From Klebsiella aerogenes KCTC 2190 (GTDB lineage: Bacteria > Pseudomonadota > Gammaproteobacteria > Enterobacterales > Enterobacteriaceae), in NCBI RefSeq assembly GCF_000215745.1, contig NC_015663.1:186001-250000 (forward strand): 64,000 nucleotides of DNA, read 5' to 3'. The notes below the pieces were generated by a model that saw nothing but the letters and a program-made list of their open reading frames with translations, was not told where the DNA came from and did not search any database. The position numbers and the translations under genes are program-made. Shown one piece after another: positions 49,125 to 58,770 of the stretch; positions within the stretch are counted from its first letter, which is position 1, and every line of letters begins with the position of its first letter.

Positions 49125-50495
49125 TTAGTCTACCGACTTAACCAGCCTCATCGCTGAAGCCGCGCGCCAGCGCAGGTAATCAACCACGAGGCACGCCGCG
49201 AGGCTGACGCCCATCAGCGGCACCGCCAGCCCGAGCAGGAGCGCTATTAACAGCGCAAGCGCCCGGGCAGCGACACTTAGTCCCAGCCACGCTTGCACCA
49301 ACGTTTGTGCAGGATTAAACGCACTCTGCGCCGGACGGCGGATCCACCACAGGCGATAGCCGACGATGATCATGACGCACAGGGCCAACCCGAATGCCAC
49401 CAACAGCAACTGGTTCGCCAACCCGAACAGTATTCCCATATGAAAATCGACGCCCCAACGGGTCAGCTTTGCCATCAGCGGGAAATCGCTAAAGCGGGTA
49501 CGATCCACGACTTGTAACGTCTCGCCATCGATGGCCACAGCATCGACCCGCGTCGGCCAACTACGGTCAATTTCATTCACCGTCCACGCCATCCCCGCGC
49601 TTTTTGGCGGCCGGATCTCCAGCTTGCTGGCCGTCAGCCCTGCGGCCTGCGCCACCTGTAATACGCTATCGAACCGATCCGCAGTCACTTTCATCTGTGG
49701 CTCATCCATTGCCATATGCGCCATGTGGTGCCCGGCGTGCGGATCGGGCGGCATCGCCTCCCCGCCATGAAGTTGCGTATTGACCTGCGGCGTTAGCCAG
49801 CCAAACGCGGCGCGCATCTTATCGACGTTACCGCCCGCCCACTGCGACCAGGTTAAGCCGGTGGCGGAAAACAGTAACATGCCGACCAGTAACATCCAGC
49901 CCAGCGTCACGTGCAGACGTCGAGTATTTTGCAGCCGATTGTGTATCCGCCGCTTCGGACGGGTCATCGCCCATAGCGCAATACCGCCCAACGCTGCAAC
50001 CCACATCCAGGAGGCCGCCAGTTCGCTGTACAGTCTGCCACCGTCGCCCAACAGCAAGGATTTATGCGCGTAATCAATCCACTGGCGCAGCGGTAAAATA
50101 CCGCTGGTACCGTAAACCGTCAGATCGCCTTTGACCCGTAGCGTCACCGGGTCAACAAAAATAGCCCGGTTTTCTGATTCCCCCAGCCGCGGGTCGGCAA
50201 ACATCACCCGCGTCGTTTCGCCGGCGGTAATACCCGGGCGCACGGCCTGCAGGCGGAGGTTGTTTTGCGTAGCCTCTTTGGCGACGGCAATTTGCGCGCT
50301 AAGCGGCTGTCTTTCGCCGTTGAGCGAGCCCTGTAAGGCCTCATGGTACAGCCAGTTTTCCAGTTGCGGCGTGGCGACATACAGCGTGCCGGTCAAGGCC
50401 GCGACAAAGATAAATGGTCCAATAAACAGACCAATATAGAAATGGAGGCGCCGCAGCAGGTTTAACCATGCCGCGCGCGAGGTGCAGGTTGTCAT
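49125..50495 (-). CDS. PepSY-associated membrane protein
   Basis: A 456-residue inner-membrane protein of the PepSY-TM family, sometimes linked with siderophore or copper handling. An N-terminal helix (LHFYIGLFIGPFIFVAALTG), two or more further helices around residues 160-220 and 350-440, and an extracytoplasmic His/Met-rich segment DPHAGHHMAHMAMDEPQMKV near residue 250. It lies 56 bp downstream of the DUF2946 gene in the same direction and 5 bp from yfiB, convergent. No counterpart in E. coli at this place. Confidence 0.82.
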   Translation of the reverse strand: MTTCTSRAAWLNLLRRLHFYIGLFIGPFIFVAALTGTLYVATPQLENWLYHEALQGSLNGERQPLSAQIAVAKEATQNNLRLQAVRPGITAGETTRVMFADPRLGESENRAIFVDPVTLRVKGDLTVYGTSGILPLRQWIDYAHKSLLLGDGGRLYSELAASWMWVAALGGIALWAMTRPKRRIHNRLQNTRRLHVTLGWMLLVGMLLFSATGLTWSQWAGGNVDKMRAAFGWLTPQVNTQLHGGEAMPPDPHAGHHMAHMAMDEPQMKVTADRFDSVLQVAQAAGLTASKLEIRPPKSAGMAWTVNEIDRSWPTRVDAVAIDGETLQVVDRTRFSDFPLMAKLTRWGVDFHMGILFGLANQLLLVAFGLALCVMIIVGYRLWWIRRPAQSAFNPAQTLVQAWLGLSVAARALALLIALLLGLAVPLMGVSLAACLVVDYLRWRAASAMRLVKSVD

Positions 50496-50551
50496 ACTCT
50501 TCCTTTTTTAAAGCAAAAGAGGTCGTTGCGCAGTACGCAGATTCATTTTTA

Positions 50552-51001
50552 TTAAAGGGAAAAAGCAGACAGCCGCGGCGGCGCGCGGGTTTCAGGATAG
50601 AGCCAGGGGAAGTAGTGCCAGTGTTTTAATACCGGGCGAGAAGCCGGCAGGCGAATGCGCCGCAGGATCATGGCGAAGAACAGCGCCAGCGCGAACAGCA
50701 GCCCCGGTACGTGCGCTAATAGCACGCAATAGCCGCAAGCTTCGGCGTGATCGACCGGCATGCTATGCGCCGGCTGCGACGCGCTGTCAGCGCCGTGCAT
50801 CATTACCATCTCATGTCCGGACATCCCATCATGAGACTCCCCCATCGGCATAGCATGATGCATGCCCGGCATTACGCTCATGGGATCTTTCTGCAGCGAA
50901 ACGGAGATCAGCGGCGCCACCACGATCAGCAGGATCGCAAACAGCGCCAGCCAGGCGGCCCGCCGTTGCAATGCTGATTGTGAAAAAATAGTGCCGTTCA
51001 C
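50552..51001 (-). CDS. DUF2946-like membrane protein
   Basis: A 149-residue protein with an N-terminal membrane segment (residues about 15-33), a Met/His-rich extracytoplasmic loop (MPGMHHAMPMGESHDGMSGH and following), a CGYC pair, and a second membrane segment (about 92-112). Met/His-rich loops often bind copper; the function is not known. The start is GTG at 51001 with GGAGG 5-6 bases upstream. A perfect FNR-type palindrome lies about 30 bp upstream. It is probably cotranscribed with the PepSY gene. Confidence 0.78.
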   Translation of the reverse strand: MNGTIFSQSALQRRAAWLALFAILLIVVAPLISVSLQKDPMSVMPGMHHAMPMGESHDGMSGHEMVMMHGADSASQPAHSMPVDHAEACGYCVLLAHVPGLLFALALFFAMILRRIRLPASRPVLKHWHYFPWLYPETRAPPRLSAFSL

Positions 51002-51031
51002 CGCCCCTCCGAAATCCGGGCGATATTGTAA

Positions 51032-51045
51032 TTGATTTACATCAA
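51032..51045 (-). promoter_or_regulatory. FNR-type palindrome upstream of the DUF2946/PepSY pair
   Basis: TTGAT-TTAC-ATCAA is an exact FNR consensus. Its centre is only about 37 bp from the start codon, so it cannot be at -41 of a promoter with a leader; repression by anaerobic FNR, or chance, are both possible. Confidence 0.5.
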
Positions 51046-51068
51046 AATAGTTAAAATTTAGATAAAAA

Positions 51069-51098
51069 AAGGGCCAGCCATCTGGCCAGCCCTTTCTA
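51069..51098 (-). terminator. Terminator after rplS
   Basis: On the minus strand AAGGGCTGGCCA pairs with TGGCTGGCCCTT (one mismatch) and is followed by a T-run, just past the rplS stop. Confidence 0.85.
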
Positions 51099-51121
51099 TC
51101 AGGATGTCGCGAAAGCGAATC

Positions 51122-51472
<351 letters not shown>

Positions 51473-51508
51473 TTAATCTCTTATCCTGGGTAAACTGATA
51501 TTGGGGGC

Positions 51509-52276
51509 TCACGCCTGCCCATCATGTTTATGCTGCTGTTGCGCGTGTTCGCTTTTGAACTGCGCCAGCAACTTTGCTTGCTCTTCAGTCAGAGCCAGGT
51601 TTTCCAGAAGTTCAGGTCTTCTAAGCCAGGTGCGGCCCAGCGACTGCTTCAGACGCCAGCGACGTATCTCAGCATGGTTCCCCGACAGCAATACTGGCGG
51701 TACTTCCATCTCTTCTAACACTTCAGGACGGGTATAGTGCGGGCAATCCAGCAACCCATCAGCAAAGGAATCTTCCGTTGCTGATGCTTCATGTCCCAGT
51801 ACTCCCGGAATGAACCGGGAAACGGAGTCAATCAGCGTCATTGCCGGTAACTCACCACCGCTGAGAACGTAATCGCCGATTGACCATTCTTCGTCAATTT
51901 CGGTTTGGATTACGCGCTCGTCTATCCCTTCGTAGCGACCGCACACCAGAATCAGTTTCTGATTCGTTGCCAGTTCGCTGACGCCCGCTTGATCAAGCTT
52001 GCGTCCCTGAGGTGACAGATAAATCACCTTTGCGCCTTCACCTGCCGCGGCTTTTGCTGCATGAATGGCATCCCGTAAGGGTTGAACCATCATTAGCATC
52101 CCCGGTCCGCCGCCGTAAGGACGATCGTCCACGGTACGGTGCCGGTCATGAGCGAAGTCGCGAGGACTCCAGCTTTCGATGCTCAGCAGGCCATTTTTTA
52201 CTGCCCGGCCAGTTACCCCGTAATCGGTAATTGCGCGGAACATTTCAGGAAACAGGCTAATTATGCCAATCCACAT
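51509..52276 (-). CDS. trmD: tRNA (guanine-N1)-methyltransferase
   Basis: TrmD makes m1G37 in tRNAs reading CNN codons, preventing frameshifts. It is a SPOUT enzyme; the knot includes [15 protein letters not shown] and [13 protein letters not shown]. Length is 255, as in E. coli. It lies 39 bp before rplS and 31 bp after rimM. Confidence 0.98.
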   Translation of the reverse strand: MWIGIISLFPEMFRAITDYGVTGRAVKNGLLSIESWSPRDFAHDRHRTVDDRPYGGGPGMLMMVQPLRDAIHAAKAAAGEGAKVIYLSPQGRKLDQAGVSELATNQKLILVCGRYEGIDERVIQTEIDEEWSIGDYVLSGGELPAMTLIDSVSRFIPGVLGHEASATEDSFADGLLDCPHYTRPEVLEEMEVPPVLLSGNHAEIRRWRLKQSLGRTWLRRPELLENLALTEEQAKLLAQFKSEHAQQQHKHDGQA

Positions 52277-52307
52277 AGCGCCGTCTTTTACCGTTTATCC
52301 GGAGAAT

Positions 52308-52856
52308 TTAAAAACCAGGATCCCAATCTACTTCGATAGTACGAGTAGCGAGATCGACTTTCTTGATAACCTGCCCATCGAGGAACGGAACCAACCGCTC
52401 CTTGATGCCAAATGCATCTTTCAGGTTTGCCTTGATGACGAGAACGTCATTCGACCCGGTTTCCATCATATCAATGACTTTACCCAGGCTATAGCCTTCG
52501 GTGGTAACTACCTGGCAACCCATCAGGTCTTTCCAGTAATAGTCGCCCTCTTCCAGCGCCGGCAGCTGCGATGAATCCACGATAATTTCGCAATTAGTCA
52601 GGAGATTCGCCGCATCACGATCGTCAATGCCTTTCAGCTTGATGATGATGTCCTGATTGTGGTGGCGCCAGCTTTCCAGCTCAACAACCTGCCACTGACC
52701 CGCCTTCTGGATTAACCAGGGCTGATAGTCAAAAATGCTTTCAGCGTCTTCGGTGGAGGAAAACACTCTGAGCCAACCACGGATACCGTAGGAAGAACCC
52801 ATTTTCCCCAATACAATCGGATCAACAGGTGCTTGTGCGGTGTGTTGCTTGCTCAT
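52308..52856 (-). CDS. rimM: Ribosome maturation factor RimM
   Basis: RimM binds S19 and promotes maturation of the 30S head. The N-terminal RimM beta-barrel ([20 protein letters not shown]) is followed by a PRC-barrel ([20 protein letters not shown]). 182 residues from the start MSKQHTAQ; an ATG immediately before it is possible. Confidence 0.97.
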   Translation of the reverse strand: MSKQHTAQAPVDPIVLGKMGSSYGIRGWLRVFSSTEDAESIFDYQPWLIQKAGQWQVVELESWRHHNQDIIIKLKGIDDRDAANLLTNCEIIVDSSQLPALEEGDYYWKDLMGCQVVTTEGYSLGKVIDMMETGSNDVLVIKANLKDAFGIKERLVPFLDGQVIKKVDLATRTIEVDWDPGF

Positions 52857-52874
52857 CATGACCACCGTGACAGA

Positions 52875-53201
<327 letters not shown>

Positions 53202-53248
53202 TTACTGATTTCTGTGCAAAAATCAATTCAAAACTACATACGCTAAAT

Positions 53249-53351
53249 AATTCGAGTTGCAGGAAGGCGGCAAGTGAGTAAATCCCCGGGAGCGTACACA
53301 AGTACGTGACCGGGGTGAACGAACGCAGCCAACGCATCTGCGGCTTGAATT
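53249..53351. repeat. Palindromic intergenic repeat downstream of ffh
   Basis: A roughly 103-bp structured element. The outer arms AATTCGAGTTGCAG and CTGCGGCTTGAATT pair with three mismatches, and the inner arms CCCCGGGAGCGTAC and GTACGTGACCGGGG form a second stem. Sequences of this kind recur between genes in Klebsiella and relatives. Only this copy was noticed in the window. It begins 10 bp past the ffh stop and may also end ffh transcripts. Confidence 0.65.
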
Positions 53352-53361
53352 ATGACGCGTA

Positions 53362-54726
53362 TTAGCGGCCTGGGAATCCTGGCGGCATCATCCCTTTCAT
53401 CCCGCGCATCATCTTCATCATGCCGCCTTTCGACTTCATCTTCTTCATCATGCGCTGCATGTCGTCGAACTGCTTCAGCAAGCGGTTCACGTCCTGCACC
53501 TGCATCCCGCAACCGGCGGCGATACGGCGTTTACGCGAACCTTTGATGATTTCCGGCTTAGCGCGCTCTTTCATCGTCATCGAGTTGATGATCGCTTCCA
53601 TACGCACCAGCACTTTGTCGTCCATCTGCGCTTTCACGTTATCGGGAATTTGCCCCATGCCCGGCAGTTTGCCCATCAGGCTGGCCATGCCGCCCATATT
53701 TTTCATCTGGCGCAGTTGCTCAAGGAAGTCGGTCAGGTCGAAACCGTCGCCTTTCTTCAGCTTGGATGCCAGTTTCTCGGCCTGCGCGCGGTCAACTTTG
53801 CTCTCGATATCTTCGATAAGCGACAGCACGTCGCCCATGCCGAGAATACGGGAAGCGATACGGTCCGGGTGGAACGGCTCCAGCGCTTCGGTTTTCTCGC
53901 CGACGCCGAGGAATTTAATCGGCTTGCCGGTGATATGACGAATCGACAGCGCCGCGCCGCCGCGGGCATCGCCGTCTACTTTGGTCAGCACCACGCCGGT
54001 CAAAGGCAGCGCTTCGTTAAAGGCCTTCGCGGTATTCGCCGCATCCTGACCGGTCATCGCATCGACGACAAACAGCGTCTCAACCGGATTAATCGCGACG
54101 TGGACCTGTTTGATTTCGTCCATCATCGCTTCATCGACGTGCAGACGGCCGGCGGTATCCACCAGCAGCACGTCGTAGAATTTAAGCTTCGCCTCTTTCA
54201 GCGCCGCGTTGACGATATCAACCGGCTTCTGGCCAACGTCGGACGGGAAGAAATCCACGCCGACCTGCTCTGCCAGCGTTTCCAGCTGTTTAATCGCCGC
54301 CGGGCGGTATACGTCTGCGGAAACGACCAGCACTTTTTTCTTGTGCTTCTCGCGCAGGAATTTACCCAGCTTACCGACGCTGGTCGTTTTACCCGCACCC
54401 TGCAGGCCCGCCATCAGGACGACGGCCGGCGGCTGCGCGGCTAAATCCAGCGTCTGGTTTTCTTCGCCCATCGCCGCAACCAGCTCGTTGCGGACAATCT
54501 TGACGAACTCCTGACCTGGCGTCAGGCTTTTATTGACTTCATGGCCTACCGCGCTCTCTTTGACGCGGCTGATGAAATCACGCACCACCGGAAGCGCGAC
54601 GTCGGCCTCCAGCAGCGCCATGCGCACTTCGCGCAGGGTGTCTTTAATGTTGTCTTCGGTAAGGCGTCCGCGGCCGCTAATGTTGCGCAGCGTACGCGAC
54701 AAACGATCGGTTAAATTATCAAACAT
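53362..54726 (-). CDS. ffh: Signal recognition particle protein Ffh
   Basis: Ffh with 4.5S RNA targets membrane proteins to FtsY. The N domain (about residues 1-85), G domain (P-loop GLQGAGKTTSVGKLG at about 105, DTAGRLHVD) and a Met-rich M domain ending MKGMMPPGFPGR are present. I start at MFDNLTDRLSRTLRNISGRG (454 residues), not 54804. It is divergent from ypjD. Confidence 0.97.
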   Translation of the reverse strand: MFDNLTDRLSRTLRNISGRGRLTEDNIKDTLREVRMALLEADVALPVVRDFISRVKESAVGHEVNKSLTPGQEFVKIVRNELVAAMGEENQTLDLAAQPPAVVLMAGLQGAGKTTSVGKLGKFLREKHKKKVLVVSADVYRPAAIKQLETLAEQVGVDFFPSDVGQKPVDIVNAALKEAKLKFYDVLLVDTAGRLHVDEAMMDEIKQVHVAINPVETLFVVDAMTGQDAANTAKAFNEALPLTGVVLTKVDGDARGGAALSIRHITGKPIKFLGVGEKTEALEPFHPDRIASRILGMGDVLSLIEDIESKVDRAQAEKLASKLKKGDGFDLTDFLEQLRQMKNMGGMASLMGKLPGMGQIPDNVKAQMDDKVLVRMEAIINSMTMKERAKPEIIKGSRKRRIAAGCGMQVQDVNRLLKQFDDMQRMMKKMKSKGGMMKMMRGMKGMMPPGFPGR

Positions 54727-54892
54727 TGTCTCTCGCCTGAGGTGGAAACGGTCGGTCGCCGCAGCGACACAAAAATACGAATTTGGCGCAGTATAACACG
54801 ACATAAACCTGAATGTGCTGCAACGGTTGGAGCAGACGTCGCGTGACGCTATACTGCTTCTCTTTCTTATTTAGTCAACAGTCGACGCTCCT

Positions 54893-55684
54893 ATGCCTGT
54901 GTTTGCTCTACTTGCCCTTGTCGCCTACTCCATCAGCCTTGCGCTGATCATCCCTGGCCTGCTGCAAAAAAACAGCAGCTGGCGGCGGATGGCGATTCTC
55001 TCCGCGACGATAGCGCTGATTTGCCACGCCTTCGCGCTGGAGTCACGTATTTTCCCCGGCGGCGAAGGTGGGCAAAATCTCAGCTTACTTAACGTCGGCT
55101 CGCTGGTCAGCCTGATGATCTGTACGGTGATGACCATCGTCGCCTCGCGTAATCGCGGCTGGTTATTGCTACCGATCGTATACGCCTTCGCGCTGATCAA
55201 CCTCGCCTTCGCCACCTTCGTGCCTAACGAGTACATCACCCACCTCGAAACCACCCCGGGGATGTTGGTGCATATCGGCCTGTCGCTCTTTGCCTACGCC
55301 ACGCTTATCATCGCCGCGCTGTACGCGCTGCAGCTGGCGTGGATTGACTATCAGCTTAAAAATAAAAAGCTGGCTTTCAGCAGCGAAATGCCGCCGCTGA
55401 TGAGTATTGAGCGTAAAATGTTTCATATCACCCAGGTTGGCGTCGTGCTGCTGACCCTGACGCTGTGCACCGGGTTGTTCTATATGCACAACCTGTTTAA
55501 TACCGAAAATATTGATAAGGCAGTGCTGTCTATCGTGGCCTGGTTTGTCTATATCGTACTGCTGTGGGGGCACTACCACGAAGGCTGGCGCGGCCGCCGG
55601 GTGGTCTGGTTTAACGTCGCCGGAGCCGGGCTGCTGACCCTGGCTTATTTTGGCAGCCGCGTCCTGCAGCAGTTTGTCAGTTAA
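54893..55684 (+). CDS. ypjD: Inner-membrane protein YpjD (CcsA-like)
   Basis: A 263-residue protein with about eight membrane helices, related to the CcsA/HemX cytochrome c assembly group. HIGLSLFAYATLIIAALYAL and WGHYHEGWRGRRVVW are typical of the group. The role in enterobacteria is unknown to me. It lies about 17 bp before yfjD and is probably cotranscribed. Confidence 0.9.
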   Translation: MPVFALLALVAYSISLALIIPGLLQKNSSWRRMAILSATIALICHAFALESRIFPGGEGGQNLSLLNVGSLVSLMICTVMTIVASRNRGWLLLPIVYAFALINLAFATFVPNEYITHLETTPGMLVHIGLSLFAYATLIIAALYALQLAWIDYQLKNKKLAFSSEMPPLMSIERKMFHITQVGVVLLTLTLCTGLFYMHNLFNTENIDKAVLSIVAWFVYIVLLWGHYHEGWRGRRVVWFNVAGAGLLTLAYFGSRVLQQFVS

Positions 55685-55701
55685 AGACTAAGGAGTCTCT
55701 C

Positions 55702-56988
55702 CTGGAACACATTTCTACCACCACGCTGATCGTCACGCTGATCATCATGGTGATTATCTCCGCCTATTTCTCCGGTTCCGAAACCGGCATGATGACGCTG
55801 AACCGCTATCGGCTGCGCCATATGGCGAAACAAGGCAACCGCCCGGCTAAGCGGGTGGAAAAGCTGCTGCGTAAGCCGGATCGCCTCATTAGCCTGGTGC
55901 TCATCGGCAACAACCTCGTCAATATCCTGGCCTCGGCGCTGGGAACCATCGTCGGCATGCGTCTGTACGGCGACGCCGGCGTGGCTATCGCCACCGGCGT
56001 GCTCACCTTTGTCGTGCTGGTGTTTGCCGAAGTCTTACCTAAAACCATTGCCGCCCTGTACCCGGAAAAGGTCGCCTACCCCAGCAGTTTCCTGTTGGCG
56101 CCGCTACAGGTACTGATGATGCCGCTGGTGTGGCTGTTGAACACCATTACCCGCGTACTGATGCGCATGATGGGCATTAAGACCGATCACGTTATTAGCG
56201 GCGCATTGAGTAAAGATGAACTGCGAACGATTGTGAATGAATCCCGTTCACAAATCTCACGGCGGAATCAGGACATGCTGCTGTCGGTCCTGGATCTGGA
56301 AAAGGTCAGCGTTAATGACATCATGGTGCCGCGCAATGAGATCGTCGGTATCGATATCAACGATGACTGGAAATCTATCGTCCGCCAGCTAACCCACTCG
56401 CCGCATGGTCGTATCGTGCTGTATCGTGATTCGCTGGACGATGCCATCAGTATGCTGCGCGTCCGTGAAGCCTATCGGCTCATGACGGAAAAGAAAGAGT
56501 TCACAAAAGAGATCATGTTACGAGCGGCAGATGAGATTTACTTTGTGCCGGAAGGTACGCCGCTCAGCACGCAATTGGTGAAATTCCAGCGTAATAAAAA
56601 GAAAGTCGGCCTGGTGGTTGATGAATATGGTGATATTCAGGGGCTGGTCACCGTTGAGGATATTCTTGAAGAGATTGTGGGAGACTTCACCACCTCGATG
56701 TCGCCGACCCTTGCCGAAGAAGTGACGCCGCTTAATGACGGCTCGGTGATTATTGACGGCGGCGCCAACGTGCGGGAAATCAACAAAGCGTTCAACTGGC
56801 ACCTGCCGGAAGACGACGCGCGTACCGTTAACGGCATCATTCTGGAAGCGCTGGAGGAGATCCCGGTCCCTGGAACCCGCGTACGTATCGAACAGTATGA
56901 TATCGATATTCTCGACGTACAGGACAATATGATTAAGCAGGTGAAGGTGATGCCGGTGAAATCATTACGCGAAAGCGTGGCCGAATAG
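55702..56988 (+). CDS. yfjD: CNNM/CorB-type transporter YfjD, CTG start
   Basis: An inner-membrane protein of the HlyC/CorC (CNNM) family, related to magnesium/cobalt transporters. The DUF21 membrane domain (SGSETGMMTLNRYRLRH) is followed by paired CBS domains (DIMVPRNEIVGIDI, VDEYGDIQGLVTVEDILEEI) and a C-terminal CorC/HlyC domain. The first ATG (55747) is 15 codons inside the protein. AGGAG at 55691 is 6 bases before CTG at 55702, which restores the 428-residue length and the start MEHISTTTLI. Confidence 0.88.
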   Translation: MEHISTTTLIVTLIIMVIISAYFSGSETGMMTLNRYRLRHMAKQGNRPAKRVEKLLRKPDRLISLVLIGNNLVNILASALGTIVGMRLYGDAGVAIATGVLTFVVLVFAEVLPKTIAALYPEKVAYPSSFLLAPLQVLMMPLVWLLNTITRVLMRMMGIKTDHVISGALSKDELRTIVNESRSQISRRNQDMLLSVLDLEKVSVNDIMVPRNEIVGIDINDDWKSIVRQLTHSPHGRIVLYRDSLDDAISMLRVREAYRLMTEKKEFTKEIMLRAADEIYFVPEGTPLSTQLVKFQRNKKKVGLVVDEYGDIQGLVTVEDILEEIVGDFTTSMSPTLAEEVTPLNDGSVIIDGGANVREINKAFNWHLPEDDARTVNGIILEALEEIPVPGTRVRIEQYDIDILDVQDNMIKQVKVMPVKSLRESVAE

Positions 56989-57005
56989 CGCAGCCAGCAA
57001 AGAAC

Positions 57006-57034
57006 AACGGCGAACTTCGGTTCGCCGTTTTTTT
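57006..57034 (+). terminator. Intrinsic terminator after yfjD
   Basis: AACGGCGAAC and GTTCGCCGTT form a 10-bp stem with a TTCG tetraloop and a T-run. Confidence 0.93.
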
Positions 57035-57047
57035 ATTTAAAGTCAAT

Positions 57048-57076
57048 AAAAACGGCCACCCGCAGGCAGCCGTTAC
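57048..57076 (-). terminator. Intrinsic terminator after grpE
   Basis: On the minus strand AACGGCTGCC pairs imperfectly with GGGTGGCCGTT around TGC, followed by TTTTATT. Confidence 0.7.
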
Positions 57077-57091
57077 TGGCGAACTAGCGAA

Positions 57092-57682
57092 TTACTTCGC
57101 TTTCGCGACGGTTACCATTGCGGCGCGAATAGTACGACCGTTCAGGGTATAACCCTTCTGCATAACACCCAGTACGTTACCGGCAGCCACATCGTCAGAC
57201 TCGACCATGGCGATAGCCTGATGCACGTTAGGATCCAGCGGTACGTTGGTATCGGCAACCACTTCCACGCCAAACTTACGCACGACGTCCAGCATCGATT
57301 TCAGAGTCAGTTCGATCCCTTCAACCATCGGCGCCATATCCGGGTTAGCTTTATCAGCCACTTCCAGCGCGCGATCCAGGCTATCGATAACCGGCAGCAG
57401 TTCGTTGACGAACTTCTCCAGGGCAAATTTATGCGCTTTCTCGATATCCTGTTCGGTGCGACGACGCAGGTTGTCTTCTTCCGCTTTTGCGCGCAGCATC
57501 ACATCACGTTCACGCTTTTGCGCTTCGGCCAGCTGTGCTTCCAGATTCGCAATTTTTTCATCGCGCGGATCCACCTGCTCAGCAGAAACCTCAGGCTCTA
57601 CCGCCTCTACGTTGTCGTGCTGCTCCGTGATAATTTCTTCCGGGGCTTGCCCCTCAGGCGTTTTCTGTTCTTTACTACTCAT
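57092..57682 (-). CDS. grpE: Nucleotide exchange factor GrpE
   Basis: GrpE releases ADP from DnaK and senses heat. A charged, disordered N-terminus (about residues 1-40), a long coiled coil (about 40-135) and a C-terminal beta-domain (around [17 protein letters not shown]) are clear. Length is 196. A sigma-32 promoter lies upstream; nadK is divergent. Confidence 0.97.
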   Translation of the reverse strand: MSSKEQKTPEGQAPEEIITEQHDNVEAVEPEVSAEQVDPRDEKIANLEAQLAEAQKRERDVMLRAKAEEDNLRRRTEQDIEKAHKFALEKFVNELLPVIDSLDRALEVADKANPDMAPMVEGIELTLKSMLDVVRKFGVEVVADTNVPLDPNVHQAIAMVESDDVAAGNVLGVMQKGYTLNGRTIRAAMVTVAKAK

Positions 57683-57730
57683 GAATTTCTCCGCGTTTTT
57701 TTCGCATTCATCTCGCTAACTTCGCTTATT

Positions 57731-57756
57731 ATGGGGATCAGTTTCCGGGATTCAAG
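57731..57756 (-). promoter_or_regulatory. Sigma-32 heat-shock promoter of grpE
   Basis: CTTGAA (57751-57756) and CCCCAT (57731-57736) are 14 bp apart on the minus strand, an exact match to the sigma-32 consensus core and to E. coli grpE. Confidence 0.93.
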
Positions 57757-57805
57757 GGAAGCAGACAGATTGTCATCATTCATTTAACCCAAGGACATCC
57801 AGATC

Positions 57806-58684
57806 ATGAAGAACCATTTCAAGTGTATCGGCATTGTGGGACACCCTCGTCACCCAACCGCCCTGACCACACATGAAATGCTCTGGCGCTGGCTATGCGG
57901 CAAAGGCTATGAGGTGCTGGTCGAGCAGCAAATCGCCCATGAACTCCAGCTTAGCAATGTTAAAACCGGCACGCTGGCGGAAATCGGCCAGCAGGCGGAT
58001 CTGGCGGTGGTAGTCGGCGGTGACGGCAATATGCTCGGCGCGGCGCGTACCCTGGCGCGCTATGACATCAACGTCATCGGCATTAACCGCGGCAATCTTG
58101 GTTTTCTTACCGACCTTGACCCGGATAACGCGCTCCAGCAGTTGGCCGACGTACTTGAAGGCCACTATATCGCCGAAAAACGTTTTCTGCTGGAAGCCCA
58201 GGTGTGCCAGCATGACTGCCAGAAGCGCATCAGCACGGCTATCAATGAAGTAGTGCTGCATCCGGGTAAAGTCGCGCACATGATTGAGTTCGAGGTCTAT
58301 ATCGATGAAGTGTTCGCCTTCTCCCAGCGCTCCGACGGCCTGATCATCTCCACGCCTACCGGTTCGACGGCCTATTCGCTCTCTGCCGGCGGCCCTATTC
58401 TCACCCCTTCTCTGGACGCCATCACCCTGGTGCCGATGTTCCCGCATACGCTATCAGCGCGGCCGCTGGTGATTAACGGCGATAGCACCATTCGCCTGCG
58501 CTTCTCGCAGCGCTGCAACGATCTGGAAATCAGCTGCGACAGCCAGATTGCGCTACCCATCCAGGACGGCGAAGATGTGCTCATCCGCCGCTGTGATTAT
58601 CACCTCAATCTGATTCACCCGAAAGACTACAGCTATTTCAATACATTAAGCACTAAGTTGGGCTGGTCAAAAAAATTGTTCTGA
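57806..58684 (+). CDS. nadK: NAD kinase
   Basis: NadK phosphorylates NAD to NADP. The catalytic motif is [20 protein letters not shown], and [12 protein letters not shown] and [15 protein letters not shown] contribute to nucleotide binding. Length is 292, as in E. coli. Confidence 0.97.
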   Translation: MKNHFKCIGIVGHPRHPTALTTHEMLWRWLCGKGYEVLVEQQIAHELQLSNVKTGTLAEIGQQADLAVVVGGDGNMLGAARTLARYDINVIGINRGNLGFLTDLDPDNALQQLADVLEGHYIAEKRFLLEAQVCQHDCQKRISTAINEVVLHPGKVAHMIEFEVYIDEVFAFSQRSDGLIISTPTGSTAYSLSAGGPILTPSLDAITLVPMFPHTLSARPLVINGDSTIRLRFSQRCNDLEISCDSQIALPIQDGEDVLIRRCDYHLNLIHPKDYSYFNTLSTKLGWSKKLF

Positions 58685-58702
58685 TTTTACAAGCTGCCTC
58701 TT

Positions 58703-58744
58703 TACTGGATAAAAAACCAGTCTATACTGTACGAAAACACAGTA
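58703..58744 (+). promoter_or_regulatory. LexA boxes upstream of recN
   Basis: TACTGTACGAAAACACAGTA at 58725-58744 is a strong SOS box (CTGT-N8-ACAG). A weaker box, TACTGGATAAAAAACCAGTC, is at 58703-58722. E. coli recN also has adjacent boxes, giving tight SOS control. Confidence 0.9.
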
Positions 58745-58770
58745 ATGGTTTTTCATACAGGAAGGCAGCT

